Both the position numbers and the translations under genes were made by a program. Positions 1 through 9,897 of a stretch of DNA of 21,092 nucleotides are shown here, in pieces. Source of the DNA: Promethearchaeota archaeon (GTDB lineage: Archaea; Asgardarchaeota; Lokiarchaeia; Sigynarchaeales; SOKP01); the NCBI GenBank assembly GCA_019057775.1, contig JAHLWT010000272.1, positions 1 to 21,092 on the forward strand, in the 5' to 3' direction. A model generated the notes under the pieces. The model saw only the letters and a program-made list of their open reading frames with translations, did no database searches and was not told the DNA's origin. Numbering within the stretch: position 1 is the first letter of the stretch; each line of letters opens with the position of its first letter.

Positions 1-1
1 T

Positions 2-3000
2 GCCAATTATCAATATCAGATGGCACTCAACTACCGATTACAAGAAAAGAGTATCCTCAGCTCTGAATTTACAATTAATGATATTATTGGCAATATGGAG
101 GAAGGATATCATATTGAATTTGATTTAAGCTCGACAGATATTCCAAGTCTCTATTCCGATGATACCCCAATGGCAGTAGCTTACTTTATCAATGAGTCCG
201 GCTCTCAGAAGTATTTCACACGAGAAAAGATCGACTACGATATAATAAATAACAGATTAATTCTCGATATCACCGATGAGTACACAAAACAGGAATTAGC
301 AGTTAATTCTAAAATTTACGTGTCTTTCTATGCGGATCTCCATAATAAATATCAATATTATCATAGCTTAACTGTAGATCTTACCAATGATGAGATAACT
401 TTGCTCAACTGGACAACTACTCAATCCCCTGAAGATACCCTCATGGCAAACTACGAGTCCTCTCACTTTATTTATGATGTCGATCCATACGAATCAATAA
501 ACAGAGGAAAAGTGCAACAAATTTTTGCGATTCTTAATAACACCAATAGTTTGATTTATTATGTAACTGAGGATCTGAATGATGCTACCAATGGTTGGAA
601 CTCATTTGATACCCTCATTATGAAAATGGGCTTCCTCAATCCAGACGTGCTTGATTTTCTTAGTATCAGCTTTTATCATAACTTAACTCCCGGACAAGAT
701 GAATTAATTGGTTGGACAAAAGTATCTTTAGATATGTTTGAAGATGATTCCGGTACGATGTATATAACTTTACCTGTTTCAAGCGACTGGGATAAATTTA
801 CCATCGCAAATGATGCTCGGATAATGTTCACTCCAGTATTTAATAATGCAACTGAATTTAACGGAGACTTCTATGGACAAGGCTTACCCACCACCCAAAC
901 AGTTGAATGGGATTCCGATACAGTTGTTAATGGTTATCTCAATATAGATCTTTTGAGGAAAATTTTTTCTGATACCCAATCAATAATCGTTCTTAATGAT
1001 ATATTTGAACCGATTTATGAAATAACTCTTGAAGATATTGATACCAGGATCGAAGAATATGAAATTTATGATAATCGAAGAAATTATGAAGTAGAGTTTA
1101 ATAATATCTCACTTCCCGAATCCTACTTAGATCCAAATAACAATTTAATGTATATGAAGGATGGCGATATCTTATACCTCAAGTATAATGCCACACTTCT
1201 TGCATCCATCGGATTTACGGTTGATGAGATGGTACTTCAGAGAACACCATTCATTAAGAATTATGATACTGGAGCTAATGATGTCCCATTCGCAGAGATT
1301 TCTCTACTCGGAGTCAGTGGTGATGGAAATATATATACGTTAGAGGATATTTATGAGAATAGGGATAAATTAGTCGCATGGGAAGATAAACTAGACCTAA
1401 CCCCATTCGAAAGCGAATTCTATGATACTTATCAACAAAAAGTCTTCAATATTAGTTTTGACGATATTTATACTAACTTTAAAGTCCTAGATGCTGAAGG
1501 AATTGAACATTGCTATATTCTCGATGTTATGATAACTTCCAATGATCCAAGATATGAGATCATTGTTGATTCATTCTTTATTTTTGAATTTGATTACAAC
1601 GCGAACTTATATGACTCAGAAATTTTCGATATGTATCCAAACAATCACATGGAAGAATTTTACTATGGTGATTTCTCCGATATTTACAGTGAAGTTCGAG
1701 TATTAGATACGTCTGAATTCTTGCCGCTCTATTCCGATGATCATAATATTAATGAAACCTTATATTTTGATGTATTTGATTCAGACGGTAATTGGTATTA
1801 CTTTAATTCCCACTTATTCGGACAGAATACTTCAGCAGGAGTATATGATATAACTTTTAATCCAGAATATAGTGAAGAATATTATCTCCGATATTTAGAT
1901 TCACAAGGAACCCAGACACTTGCCAACCTTTATGATTATTATGTACCTCATATTGCCAACTTCAGCTACCTCTATATTTCATGGGCAGATGCAAATGCGT
2001 GGAAGGAATGGAGAACAATTGCCACTCCTAACATTAATATCAGTACTTTAGACCTTACTTTTGAATGGTATAATGATACGCTTCAAGAATACGAATCAGT
2101 AAACTATAACCAAACTCTTTATGAATTTGAAGCTCGGAATATCGCAATTGAGACTATCTATCCATTTGCCTCTACAGGAGATACCGCTATTTTCAATCTC
2201 TCACAATCGTACTCCAACGCCCAGAACCTTGATATAATGATGATAAAAGGTTATTATTTTAATGAATCTAGCGAAGATTTTGATCCGAGTAATAGTAATT
2301 TTAAATTTAATTTCAAGACACTCGAAATTTCAGCATCAAACGGAAAAAATCTCTATATTTTTGAGAAGATAGTTGTATATATCAATTTCACAGAAGGGGT
2401 ATATTCCGATTATACCCAATTTAAGCTTTTAGACAACGCCATTACCAACCATCCCGACGCACCTACATGGGCCAAGAACGATACCTTATATGTAGATTAT
2501 GAGTATAAAAATATCGACTACTTCCTCTTAATGGAGGAGTATACGGTCGGCTCCGAAGATTCGATGTTCGAGTTTTTCAATTATACTAGAAATGATAAAT
2601 TCATGGTTCAAAACCCTATAGATTTAAGTTATAGTTTAGAAATGGCAGGACAATATGAAAACTTCCAGAATTTTACCAGAGAAAATGATCTCAAGACAGT
2701 ACTCGAATTTATTGATTTTGATGAGGATGGAACACATGAACTCGTGGTACAAAAAGATGATATCACAGGAAATGGAATTTTCGATTCTTTCAAGTACGGA
2801 TTCGTCAATCCAGCAGGAGAGATTTCATTCCACACCTTATTTCAAGAAGCTACATCCGTAGAGATCAATTCAGATAAGAAAAGTGATATACAGATAACCG
2901 AAGAATATCAAATTGATTGGGATGATTGGTTCAGGTCTCATTACGTAGTTGCTCAGCGCACTATTACTTCCAACACGACCACCACCACCAGAAAAGAAGT

Positions 3001-6000
3001 TACAAACACCCTTATCCAAAAAGATACTGATTTTGATGGTAGTGTCGATTCAGAGGTAGGATTTGAAGTAGTTATCACTACAATGATAGCAGAAACTTAT
3101 ACAGAGGAAGTAACACACCTTCATTTCACACCTACAGTAAATAATCTATTTGGTTCAGAAGGCGATGCATGGTTGAAAGAATATAGAAACTCAACAACAA
3201 TTTATTCCGATACAATTGTATCCTATACATTTAGGGATTTTTATAATGATAATGTCATCAGTACCCGATATTACGATGATATTTTCCCAAATGACCTTTC
3301 TGAGATGTATAATTTGGATAATAATTTAGTTTCTGTATATAACGATCTGGATGATGATGATCCTTCCAATGATATAGTCGTACAAGCTCCTGCTCTGGAA
3401 CAATTATTAACATTCTCTCATGAAAGGGATGGAGTGTCAGCCATATATGATCGCAAAATAATTGTCGAGGAAGGTACAATACATGCTGAAAATATTTTAG
3501 CAACAGAAAAAGTTCTTTCAATTCCAGGAACATATGACGAGGTTACAGGTATTGCTAATTATATGTCTGAACAAGAAATCAAAGCCGACGTCATTGAAGT
3601 TATACCTCCACAGGGAGTTTATTTTGATAATAATCCACAATATGGACCTGATAGAATAACTGGTTATAGCTATTATTATTTCGATGAAAGTGGTGATGGG
3701 CAACACAGCACAATTTTTATAGGTAAAACAGATGGTAAAGAAATAAAAGCTATTGGTTTTGATTATGATGGCGATGGAATATTCCTTCCATTCAAAACAC
3801 AAGCTGTAGAAAAGCACATAATTAGTAGTGAATCAAGCAGTTCTGCCAGTGAATCATTTGCCGATTATGTTGAAAACAAATATGACGGTTCAGGACTCAT
3901 CAACTTCAAAGATTATAAAAACTACGAAGGATTATTTTTAGAACCAACCTTTAGGGATTCTTTATTTGATATCTGGAAGAGTCAATATACTGGTCAAACA
4001 ACCGAGTTAATAGAACAGGTAAAATCTCTTACTGTACACACATTCTTAGAAACACTAAGTGCGGATAAAATCTTCGGAGATTTAAGGGATCAGATGGACG
4101 CAATATTCGTCGGCTTAGCTTTTGGGACAGGGCTTGGAAAAGCTGGAGCAACAATCGGACCAATCACAGCTGGAATCGGATATTTGGCAGGATTCTTCAT
4201 AGGATACTTAGCACGTAGCCTTGCCCAGCAATCAGAAAAACAGAGAGCTCTTAATTACTACATTGCTTCCCAGACCTTTCACAATCCTACCTTTGAGTCC
4301 ACCCAGACACTTTCGAGTAAATGGTGGAACGATGAGTACTTTGGAGATATCATGCCCAACACCCTACAAGGAAACCCACGCGGAGTATATACCCCTGTAA
4401 AAATTGAGACTGATAGATATGCCTATGAAGGAGAAGTTATTTTAGCTCCTCGTGGAACTGATAAAACAAGCGGTCTTGACGCACAAATCAAGAGAATAGC
4501 ATTAGATTATCCTCAGCAAACCAGAAGCTATATCGCTTACTCCGATTTTGACGACCCCAGAATGCAATCTTTCTTATTCCCACTCATAGAAGTAGAATAT
4601 CACGATGATAGAGAAGGTCCGAAAACAAGATTAGTAAATGTGCCTCGTTCTCCTGATATCCTCTACATGAAAAATTCTATTTTGTATATTGAGAACGCGA
4701 TTGACAATGCCACAACCACAAACGACGACGATCATTACGATAGACTGCTTCCTTATATGATTGGACCCTATCCTCAATTTATTTTTGCCGATACGGGAGG
4801 ATCAATTACAATTCCGGAATTTTATTTAGAATATCCAATTATGGTCGATTCTGATAAATACACTACATTAGGGCATGAATATTATTCTATCTACAAAATT
4901 TTTGATGAAAGTTCCAATAGCATCCAAATCATTCCGGAATCAAATACTCATAAATTATACTCACAAATCACTTCTTTTGATGCATATCTTATGAATTCCA
5001 TAGGTCAAGAAACTCCCCTTGGCGAGTTTAAAGACTGTTATACCTTCGATAGTTCTACAGGCACCCTCACCTTAGATTCGGACATTTACATCTCATTTAC
5101 TGAATTAATAGCCTCCAATCCAAATACCTATATCGTATTTGAATTCAAAGTAGAAAAATACCGCGACTTTACTGATACCAGTATCACCTCTGAAGCTCAG
5201 AATTACCGCATAGCAACCATGCAATCTATCCACGCCAGCATTTTAGATTATATTTATCAAGCCACCATCGCCCAAAATACTCAAGAGCGCTTGAACGAGA
5301 TAGCGTATACCGTATTCATAACCACCGTGAGCACCGCTTTATCATTAGCCATGTCATGTGGGATGAGTGCGGTTAACAATTTTATAGCTAAATCATTCCT
5401 GACCGCTTCCGAAAGTATTGCTACAATATCTCAAAGTGTTCTTTCACAAACGCTCTCAAAAAGTATTACGTCTCGAATTGGGATGGCTATTACAAAAGGT
5501 ATGTTTAAACTAATTGACGCGATAGCAATGGAGACTTATGAAGAACTTAACGTTGACCCTTGGATCGAAGCGTACGTATCAAAGTCCGTACGGGATCTGG
5601 GCGGAAACAGTTGGGAACAAATATTCTGGTCATCGCTCGCAGAATCAGGAAGAGAGACCGGATTAAGTATGGTGACTCAATCAATGGGGGCTATTACAGT
5701 ACATTCACAACTACAGCAATCGCAAAACCTTGACATTACTCCCCAGAGCTACAGAAATGATGTAGCCCAAATGAATGCCGACCAAAGAGCTCAAAGAACC
5801 GAAACTTTAGGTGACCAAATAAAAGATACGTTGATATCTTCGCTTCTGGTCTTTGGTGGGTTAGCTTCAGGGGCCATATTCGGCTCAATTGGCGCAGGAT
5901 TCGCGAATATGATGATACCTATTGGCATGATGATTGAGACAGGAGGAGACCTCAAAGATACATTTGAAAAATCGCTTAAAGCGAAAAAGCTTCAGGTGCC

Positions 6001-7549
6001 CAATGCCAACGATATCCATTCTGAAGTTTCTGATGCATGGAAATCTCGAATTGTAAGAGAAGTTGAAGGACAATTTCAATCCACCATACTTTCTGAAGCA
6101 CAAAAACAGTTTCATATGGTATCTCCTAAAGATAGTCCTTGGGTAGGAATGGGTATGAATATTGCAATGCATGGTTCAGCTAGTAATTCGTTAAATAAGC
6201 TTTTAGTACCCACTACTATACGTGGAACGACTTATGGATTCATAGATCAAGAAAGAGCCCCAGATCCTGGATTAGAAAAAGAAATTCGTGAAAGAAAAGA
6301 AGATCAAGAAGAAATTGGTAGCCAGTTAGATGATCAAATTACATCTGCTTTAGAATTTTTAGAAGTTTTTAGGAGTGAGGTTGAAAAAATTATTCCTTCT
6401 CAACTTTTAACAAGAACTCGTTTTGGAGAGCCACTAACTTTATCTTTAAGTAGCTTAAGTAGATTATTCTATGATGTGGATTACAGAATTTCGAAAAAAA
6501 TTGTTAGACCTGCTAGTTTACATCCTGAATATGTTATTGCTCAAGATGTTGTAATGAAATGGATAAATGATCTTGAATCTAGATTAAGCACTATTCTCAG
6601 AAGTTCTCCTAGTCGCGCTATTTATATTGCTCAAAGATATATGGATATTCATAAAGGTAATATGCCTATTTCTAGGAACCCCGATAAACAAATATATAGG
6701 TTCCATCCAGCAATAGATCAAAATTATTTTGGTAAAATTGATACTCTTGACAAAGTATATTGGTTAGGTTTCTTTTTTGGTGATGGGTGGATTGTGAGTA
6801 GAAAACCTGAAGGGAAGAGAACAATGATAGGCTTAAAATTAGGGGCAACAAAATTTGAATATCTAAAATCAAATTGTCATCAATTAATTAGATGGTGTAG
6901 AGCTCTTGGTCTTAACCCTGACTATATTAAATCTCGTTATGAATTTTCTAAAAAGTATGGAGATATACGGTTAAGATTATCATTAGGTATGAGATTTTCT
7001 AGTAGCCAAATTGCTCAAGATTTATTAGATTACGGATTTCACGGAAGTAAATCAAAATCAGAGACACAGTGGCCTTCTATAGATTGGCATGTAAAAGATA
7101 GTTTGAAGCCTATCTTTGATTTAGTTTTTACATACGGTCTTTATGACGCTGAAGGACATGTAGGTAAGACTTCTATAAGAATGAAAAGTCGGGCTATTTT
7201 AGAGAGTATAAGAGATCGATTGCACATACCTTTTGAAGTGATACCAGAAAAATCAGGAGAATATTATCTTACTTTAAGCGCTTCATTACTTAATTTAATG
7301 CAGATAATTTATCCAAAAGGTCTAGAATTTAAGAGAAAGACTTTTAATATTCATAGATATAAAAATGTAGTTTTCGACAACGTGATGACAAAAGAATTGT
7401 TAACTGGTCTAACTGAGATTATATCTGTTGCTAAAATTGCAGAAATTTTCAACGTAAATGTTAATCGTGTTCAGGACTTAATGAATAAATGGGGTATCAC
7501 ATGCAAGTCAAAGACTATTAACTATCTTGGTAATAGAAATTTGAAATAA
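2..7549 (+). CDS. giant acidic surface-type protein with C-terminal LAGLIDADG endonuclease domain, 5' partial
   Basis: The frame is open to the left edge, so the N-terminus and any signal peptide lie outside. The first ATG (base 20) is followed by no signal peptide and is probably internal. About 2,515 residues are visible; positions here count from that ATG. Residues 1-890 are acidic, aromatic and beta-rich, with a recurring LYSDD...YF module (near 45 and 575). Calcium-loop-like motifs follow: DFDEDG at 899, DTDFDG at 1002, DESGDG at 1222 and DYDGDG at 1248. Hydrophobic glycine/alanine-rich segments lie near 1360-1400, 1760-1793 and 1936-1975. After a charged stretch, residues about 2240-2450 form a LAGLIDADG endonuclease with motifs LGFFFGDGW (2249) and YGLYDAEGHVG (2372). 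A helix-turn-helix-like segment (SVAKIAEIFNV, about 2469) closes the protein. I infer an exported or membrane-associated protein with a nuclease tip. The long N-terminal part matches no family I can name. Confidence 0.85.
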   Translation, partial: ANYQYQMALNYRLQEKSILSSEFTINDIIGNMEEGYHIEFDLSSTDIPSLYSDDTPMAVAYFINESGSQKYFTREKIDYDIINNRLILDITDEYTKQELAVNSKIYVSFYADLHNKYQYYHSLTVDLTNDEITLLNWTTTQSPEDTLMANYESSHFIYDVDPYESINRGKVQQIFAILNNTNSLIYYVTEDLNDATNGWNSFDTLIMKMGFLNPDVLDFLSISFYHNLTPGQDELIGWTKVSLDMFEDDSGTMYITLPVSSDWDKFTIANDARIMFTPVFNNATEFNGDFYGQGLPTTQTVEWDSDTVVNGYLNIDLLRKIFSDTQSIIVLNDIFEPIYEITLEDIDTRIEEYEIYDNRRNYEVEFNNISLPESYLDPNNNLMYMKDGDILYLKYNATLLASIGFTVDEMVLQRTPFIKNYDTGANDVPFAEISLLGVSGDGNIYTLEDIYENRDKLVAWEDKLDLTPFESEFYDTYQQKVFNISFDDIYTNFKVLDAEGIEHCYILDVMITSNDPRYEIIVDSFFIFEFDYNANLYDSEIFDMYPNNHMEEFYYGDFSDIYSEVRVLDTSEFLPLYSDDHNINETLYFDVFDSDGNWYYFNSHLFGQNTSAGVYDITFNPEYSEEYYLRYLDSQGTQTLANLYDYYVPHIANFSYLYISWADANAWKEWRTIATPNINISTLDLTFEWYNDTLQEYESVNYNQTLYEFEARNIAIETIYPFASTGDTAIFNLSQSYSNAQNLDIMMIKGYYFNESSEDFDPSNSNFKFNFKTLEISASNGKNLYIFEKIVVYINFTEGVYSDYTQFKLLDNAITNHPDAPTWAKNDTLYVDYEYKNIDYFLLMEEYTVGSEDSMFEFFNYTRNDKFMVQNPIDLSYSLEMAGQYENFQNFTRENDLKTVLEFIDFDEDGTHELVVQKDDITGNGIFDSFKYGFVNPAGEISFHTLFQEATSVEINSDKKSDIQITEEYQIDWDDWFRSHYVVAQRTITSNTTTTTRKEVTNTLIQKDTDFDGSVDSEVGFEVVITTMIAETYTEEVTHLHFTPTVNNLFGSEGDAWLKEYRNSTTIYSDTIVSYTFRDFYNDNVISTRYYDDIFPNDLSEMYNLDNNLVSVYNDLDDDDPSNDIVVQAPALEQLLTFSHERDGVSAIYDRKIIVEEGTIHAENILATEKVLSIPGTYDEVTGIANYMSEQEIKADVIEVIPPQGVYFDNNPQYGPDRITGYSYYYFDESGDGQHSTIFIGKTDGKEIKAIGFDYDGDGIFLPFKTQAVEKHIISSESSSSASESFADYVENKYDGSGLINFKDYKNYEGLFLEPTFRDSLFDIWKSQYTGQTTELIEQVKSLTVHTFLETLSADKIFGDLRDQMDAIFVGLAFGTGLGKAGATIGPITAGIGYLAGFFIGYLARSLAQQSEKQRALNYYIASQTFHNPTFESTQTLSSKWWNDEYFGDIMPNTLQGNPRGVYTPVKIETDRYAYEGEVILAPRGTDKTSGLDAQIKRIALDYPQQTRSYIAYSDFDDPRMQSFLFPLIEVEYHDDREGPKTRLVNVPRSPDILYMKNSILYIENAIDNATTTNDDDHYDRLLPYMIGPYPQFIFADTGGSITIPEFYLEYPIMVDSDKYTTLGHEYYSIYKIFDESSNSIQIIPESNTHKLYSQITSFDAYLMNSIGQETPLGEFKDCYTFDSSTGTLTLDSDIYISFTELIASNPNTYIVFEFKVEKYRDFTDTSITSEAQNYRIATMQSIHASILDYIYQATIAQNTQERLNEIAYTVFITTVSTALSLAMSCGMSAVNNFIAKSFLTASESIATISQSVLSQTLSKSITSRIGMAITKGMFKLIDAIAMETYEELNVDPWIEAYVSKSVRDLGGNSWEQIFWSSLAESGRETGLSMVTQSMGAITVHSQLQQSQNLDITPQSYRNDVAQMNADQRAQRTETLGDQIKDTLISSLLVFGGLASGAIFGSIGAGFANMMIPIGMMIETGGDLKDTFEKSLKAKKLQVPNANDIHSEVSDAWKSRIVREVEGQFQSTILSEAQKQFHMVSPKDSPWVGMGMNIAMHGSASNSLNKLLVPTTIRGTTYGFIDQERAPDPGLEKEIRERKEDQEEIGSQLDDQITSALEFLEVFRSEVEKIIPSQLLTRTRFGEPLTLSLSSLSRLFYDVDYRISKKIVRPASLHPEYVIAQDVVMKWINDLESRLSTILRSSPSRAIYIAQRYMDIHKGNMPISRNPDKQIYRFHPAIDQNYFGKIDTLDKVYWLGFFFGDGWIVSRKPEGKRTMIGLKLGATKFEYLKSNCHQLIRWCRALGLNPDYIKSRYEFSKKYGDIRLRLSLGMRFSSSQIAQDLLDYGFHGSKSKSETQWPSIDWHVKDSLKPIFDLVFTYGLYDAEGHVGKTSIRMKSRAILESIRDRLHIPFEVIPEKSGEYYLTLSASLLNLMQIIYPKGLEFKRKTFNIHRYKNVVFDNVMTKELLTGLTEIISVAKIAEIFNVNVNRVQDLMNKWGITCKSKTINYLGNRNLK
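6737..7546 (+). other. LAGLIDADG homing-endonuclease domain plus helix-turn-helix (inside the giant CDS)
   Basis: Two LAGLIDADG helices are visible, LGFFFGDGW and YGLYDAEGHVG. Each ends in an acidic residue in the catalytic position, and they lie about 120 residues apart, the spacing of a single-chain two-motif enzyme. A SVAKIAEIFNVNVNRVQDLM segment near the C-terminus looks like a DNA-recognition helix-turn-helix. I see no intein hallmarks: no Cys/Ser block at the N-side junction and no terminal His-Asn followed by Cys/Ser/Thr. The reading frame also ends here with no C-extein. It is therefore a C-terminal domain fusion, not a canonical intein. Whether it still cuts DNA cannot be judged. Confidence 0.75.
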
Positions 7550-7555
7550 TTTCCT

Positions 7556-7599
7556 GTCTATCTTTATTTTTCGTTTTTATTTTATTTTTTTTTAATAAA
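7556..7599 (+). terminator. T-rich tract downstream of the giant gene
   Basis: Immediately after the stop codon the plus strand carries several runs of 4-9 T without a strong hairpin. Archaeal RNA polymerase terminates at such T-rich tracts, so this is a plausible transcript end for the giant gene. It separates that gene from the SRP RNA. Confidence 0.4.
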
Positions 7600-7600
7600 C

Positions 7601-7610
7601 TTTTTATTTA
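7601..7610 (+). promoter_or_regulatory. candidate TATA box for the SRP RNA
   Basis: The T/A-rich element TTTTTATTTA is centred about 25 bases upstream of the first G of the GGGC that begins the proposed RNA. This is the usual distance between an archaeal TATA box and the transcription start. No convincing BRE is visible. Confidence 0.35.
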
Positions 7611-7629
7611 GTTATGAATTCAAAAATAC

Positions 7630-7940
7630 GGGCACCTTGGGCTCGCCTGAAACTCTAAACTGAGTGGACCACAAAATGCTCAAAAGTGGAATATACCTGG
7701 ATTCAGGTTCCATGAGTTCTATTATCCAATCTTATGTTTCGTCGAAGCACTCCCCATAATGGTAGATGCCGGTGGTAGTACTTTCTGTAGGGGAAGTATA
7801 AACCCGTAGTAATGAAACCAGACAGGTCCGGGAGGAAGCATCTGTAAATTAGGGTGTTTACGCTTTATGGTAAAGGGTGTGGAGGAGCATGAGATCTATT
7901 GGTTATAATAGAAGAATTGGAATCGAGGTTCAGGTTTTTT
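7630..7940 (+). ncRNA. ffs: SRP RNA (7S RNA), full length, copy 1
   Basis: This is the RNA scaffold of the signal recognition particle, which targets exported proteins to the membrane. Helix 8 is diagnostic: CAGA (7819-7822) pairs with TCTG (7841-7844). They enclose the symmetric loop strands CAGG and AGCA and a GGGA tetraloop (7830-7833), matching the SRP54-binding core. A long helix 5 is visible: 7696-7711 with 7919-7934 (14 of 16 positions pair, including wobbles), 7717-7725 with 7905-7913, 7726-7730 with 7898-7902, and 7731-7736 with 7888-7893. Helix 6 is TACTTTC/GGAAGTA around TGTAGG. The 5' end resembles an Alu domain: GGGC...GCC, a TGAAA turn, then ACTC/GAGT (7652-7665) as helix 4. The RNA ends at a T6 run. 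About 311 bases is normal for archaea; the exact ends are estimated. Confidence 0.9.
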
Positions 7941-8083
7941 AAAACGATTTATTATTATTTCCGCTTTTTAGTTCTTTAATTAATTGACTTCAAGCTTTAT
8001 CGAAAAACAGATTATTATTGAAGAATGCTATAAGGAAATTAATAGAATTTTAGGATTAAATCAATTAAGACATATTTGATATA

Positions 8084-9724
8084 TTAAAATCTCTTTTTCT
8101 TATAATACCAAAAAATGACTCCCATTAATGCTGCTACTGGTATTATTATTATTAATGGTATTATAATCCATAATAGATTAAATCCATCGCTCTCAGAGCA
8201 TATATTATCCTGAAGATTCGTATTATCACAGTTTTCGTCAATTGAATAGCAAATTGAGTTATTTAATAGATTATTTCTTATTATATCATTATTATCCGAA
8301 TTCTGGGTGATATTAATTCCGCAGTAATTGTCATTAATAATATTATCAATGATGTCGTTATAACTACATAGATCTTCCAGGAAAACACCATATTTAAGGT
8401 TATTGTTAATTTTATTGCTATTTATAACATTCCACCGTGCTATATGTTTTAAGTGAATTCCATAGGTGCCTTTACTAATGTGATTTTCAATAATAAATGT
8501 TCCCTGTCCGTTATAAGAATGAATCCCTGCATTGTTACTATTCTCAATAATATTGTGAGAGATATTATTTGATAGACTTTGAACATAATGCAACGCAAAG
8601 AAATCATATGTACCAATGAAGATACCGTACCTTCCACTATTATTAATTAAATTCTCTGTAATAATGTTATCGTCAGAACCCTCAATTGTAATTCCATCAT
8701 AATTATTATTTAGTGTATTATTTTCAACGGTGTTTTCTTGACATTGATTGAATAATGAAATACCACTTATCATACTAAATTTAACTATATTATATTTAAC
8801 TATATTATTTCCATAACTAATTAATATAATACCTCTCTCTACCACGTCAAAAACTTCATTATATGTAATTTCATTTAAAGACCCGCTCAACATAATACCA
8901 TTTTCGCCGATCTGAGATATTTTATTACCAGATATAAAACCTTCGTCAAAATGACTCATTGATATTCCAACATTTACGTTATAAATATTATTCGAAGAGA
9001 AATTACAGTTTACTCCATATTGGATCCTAATGGCTATTCCAATATTACTCACGTTATTCGAAACGACTTTAGCATTATTAGTTAAATAATCCTCCGCACC
9101 GTAATTTAAAAAATAAATACCGACATGTTCATACAGATCAGAGTAAGGACTCAATCCTATTATCGTATTATAACCAATATAGACACTGTCACTATTCCTT
9201 AAGTAGATGCCGTAGGTATTACCATTAATGGAATTGTGTTTTATCGAATTATTAACACACTCATATAGATAGACTCCCCAGTTGTTATTGGATACATTAT
9301 TATTATTGATCAATCCATTCGAAACATTATTGAGATAGATACCAGTAGAAGAGTTATACAAGGTACAATTTCGCACTGTGAAAAATTTTTCTGAATTGTA
9401 GATCTCTATACAATCGGTTGCATCTTCGATTGTAATATTTTCTATGCAAAATGGGTTATTTTGAGTCCCATTCCCTCCCCCGAACCATGGTTGGGACACA
9501 ACCCAAGACCAGTTATGAGCATTTACGCCGGTCGCTGACCCGTTGATATAGATATTTGAGAGTGTCCAATATCCTGCTGCATTTAAACCATTATTAATAT
9601 TATGTTCATTCTTGATATTGTTAATTCCAGATAATGGGAAATTAAAAGCAAACTGGTAGCATATAATAAATATTAATGAAAATAATCCTAAAAGGGATGT
9701 AATTTGAATACTCTTTCTCATCAT
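8084..9724 (-). CDS. exported right-handed beta-helix (NosD/PbH1-repeat) surface protein with C-terminal membrane anchor
   Basis: The N-terminus (MMRKS then about 20 hydrophobic residues) is a signal peptide or anchor. The body is dozens of short Asn/Ile/Gly-rich repeats of about 22 residues, with recurring phrases such as GIYLNN, NNNVSNN and GIMLSG. These are typical of parallel beta-helix proteins of the NosD/pectate-lyase-like group, which often bind or cleave polysaccharide. Many N-x-S/T sequons suggest glycosylation outside the cell. The C-terminus has one transmembrane helix (LLWIIIPLIIIIPVAALMGV) and a basic KKKRF tail, so the protein is probably anchored by its C-terminus. I chose the ATG at 9724 because GAGTGA lies 5 bases upstream; the GTG three codons earlier is part of that site. 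No catalytic residues can be assigned. It stands alone on the minus strand. Confidence 0.85.
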   Translation of the reverse strand: MMRKSIQITSLLGLFSLIFIICYQFAFNFPLSGINNIKNEHNINNGLNAAGYWTLSNIYINGSATGVNAHNWSWVVSQPWFGGGNGTQNNPFCIENITIEDATDCIEIYNSEKFFTVRNCTLYNSSTGIYLNNVSNGLINNNNVSNNNWGVYLYECVNNSIKHNSINGNTYGIYLRNSDSVYIGYNTIIGLSPYSDLYEHVGIYFLNYGAEDYLTNNAKVVSNNVSNIGIAIRIQYGVNCNFSSNNIYNVNVGISMSHFDEGFISGNKISQIGENGIMLSGSLNEITYNEVFDVVERGIILISYGNNIVKYNIVKFSMISGISLFNQCQENTVENNTLNNNYDGITIEGSDDNIITENLINNSGRYGIFIGTYDFFALHYVQSLSNNISHNIIENSNNAGIHSYNGQGTFIIENHISKGTYGIHLKHIARWNVINSNKINNNLKYGVFLEDLCSYNDIIDNIINDNYCGINITQNSDNNDIIRNNLLNNSICYSIDENCDNTNLQDNICSESDGFNLLWIIIPLIIIIPVAALMGVIFWYYKKKRF

Positions 9725-9733
9725 AAAATTCAC

Positions 9734-9897
9734 TCTTTTTTAAATGAACTTTATCATTTTTTGAATTTTAATATTTAAATTTATCTATCTTTTAAATCTA
9801 TCTTTATAAAATACTGATAATTTTTAATTTACTTTCGTTTATTAATCTTTGCTCACCTTTAAACTTTAATCCGACATTATTATTTAATGTTCTATCT
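9734..9897. other. AT-rich gap between the beta-helix gene and the transposase
   Basis: This gap should hold the beta-helix promoter (a TATA-like AATTTAAATATTAAA on the minus strand, near 9765-9785) and the downstream end of the neighbouring insertion sequence. I found no convincing terminal inverted repeat matching the other side of the transposase, so the element's left boundary is undetermined. Confidence 0.4.

Noticed and set aside
6700..7549. Intein within the giant protein
   Set aside because: The endonuclease motifs are present, but there is no splicing N-block with Cys/Ser, no terminal His-Asn plus Cys/Ser/Thr and no C-extein after it. A fused endonuclease domain fits better.
7550..7960. 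Group I intron or downstream exon after the LAGLIDADG domain
   Set aside because: The conserved secondary structure found here is that of SRP RNA, and no continuing exon of the giant gene follows.
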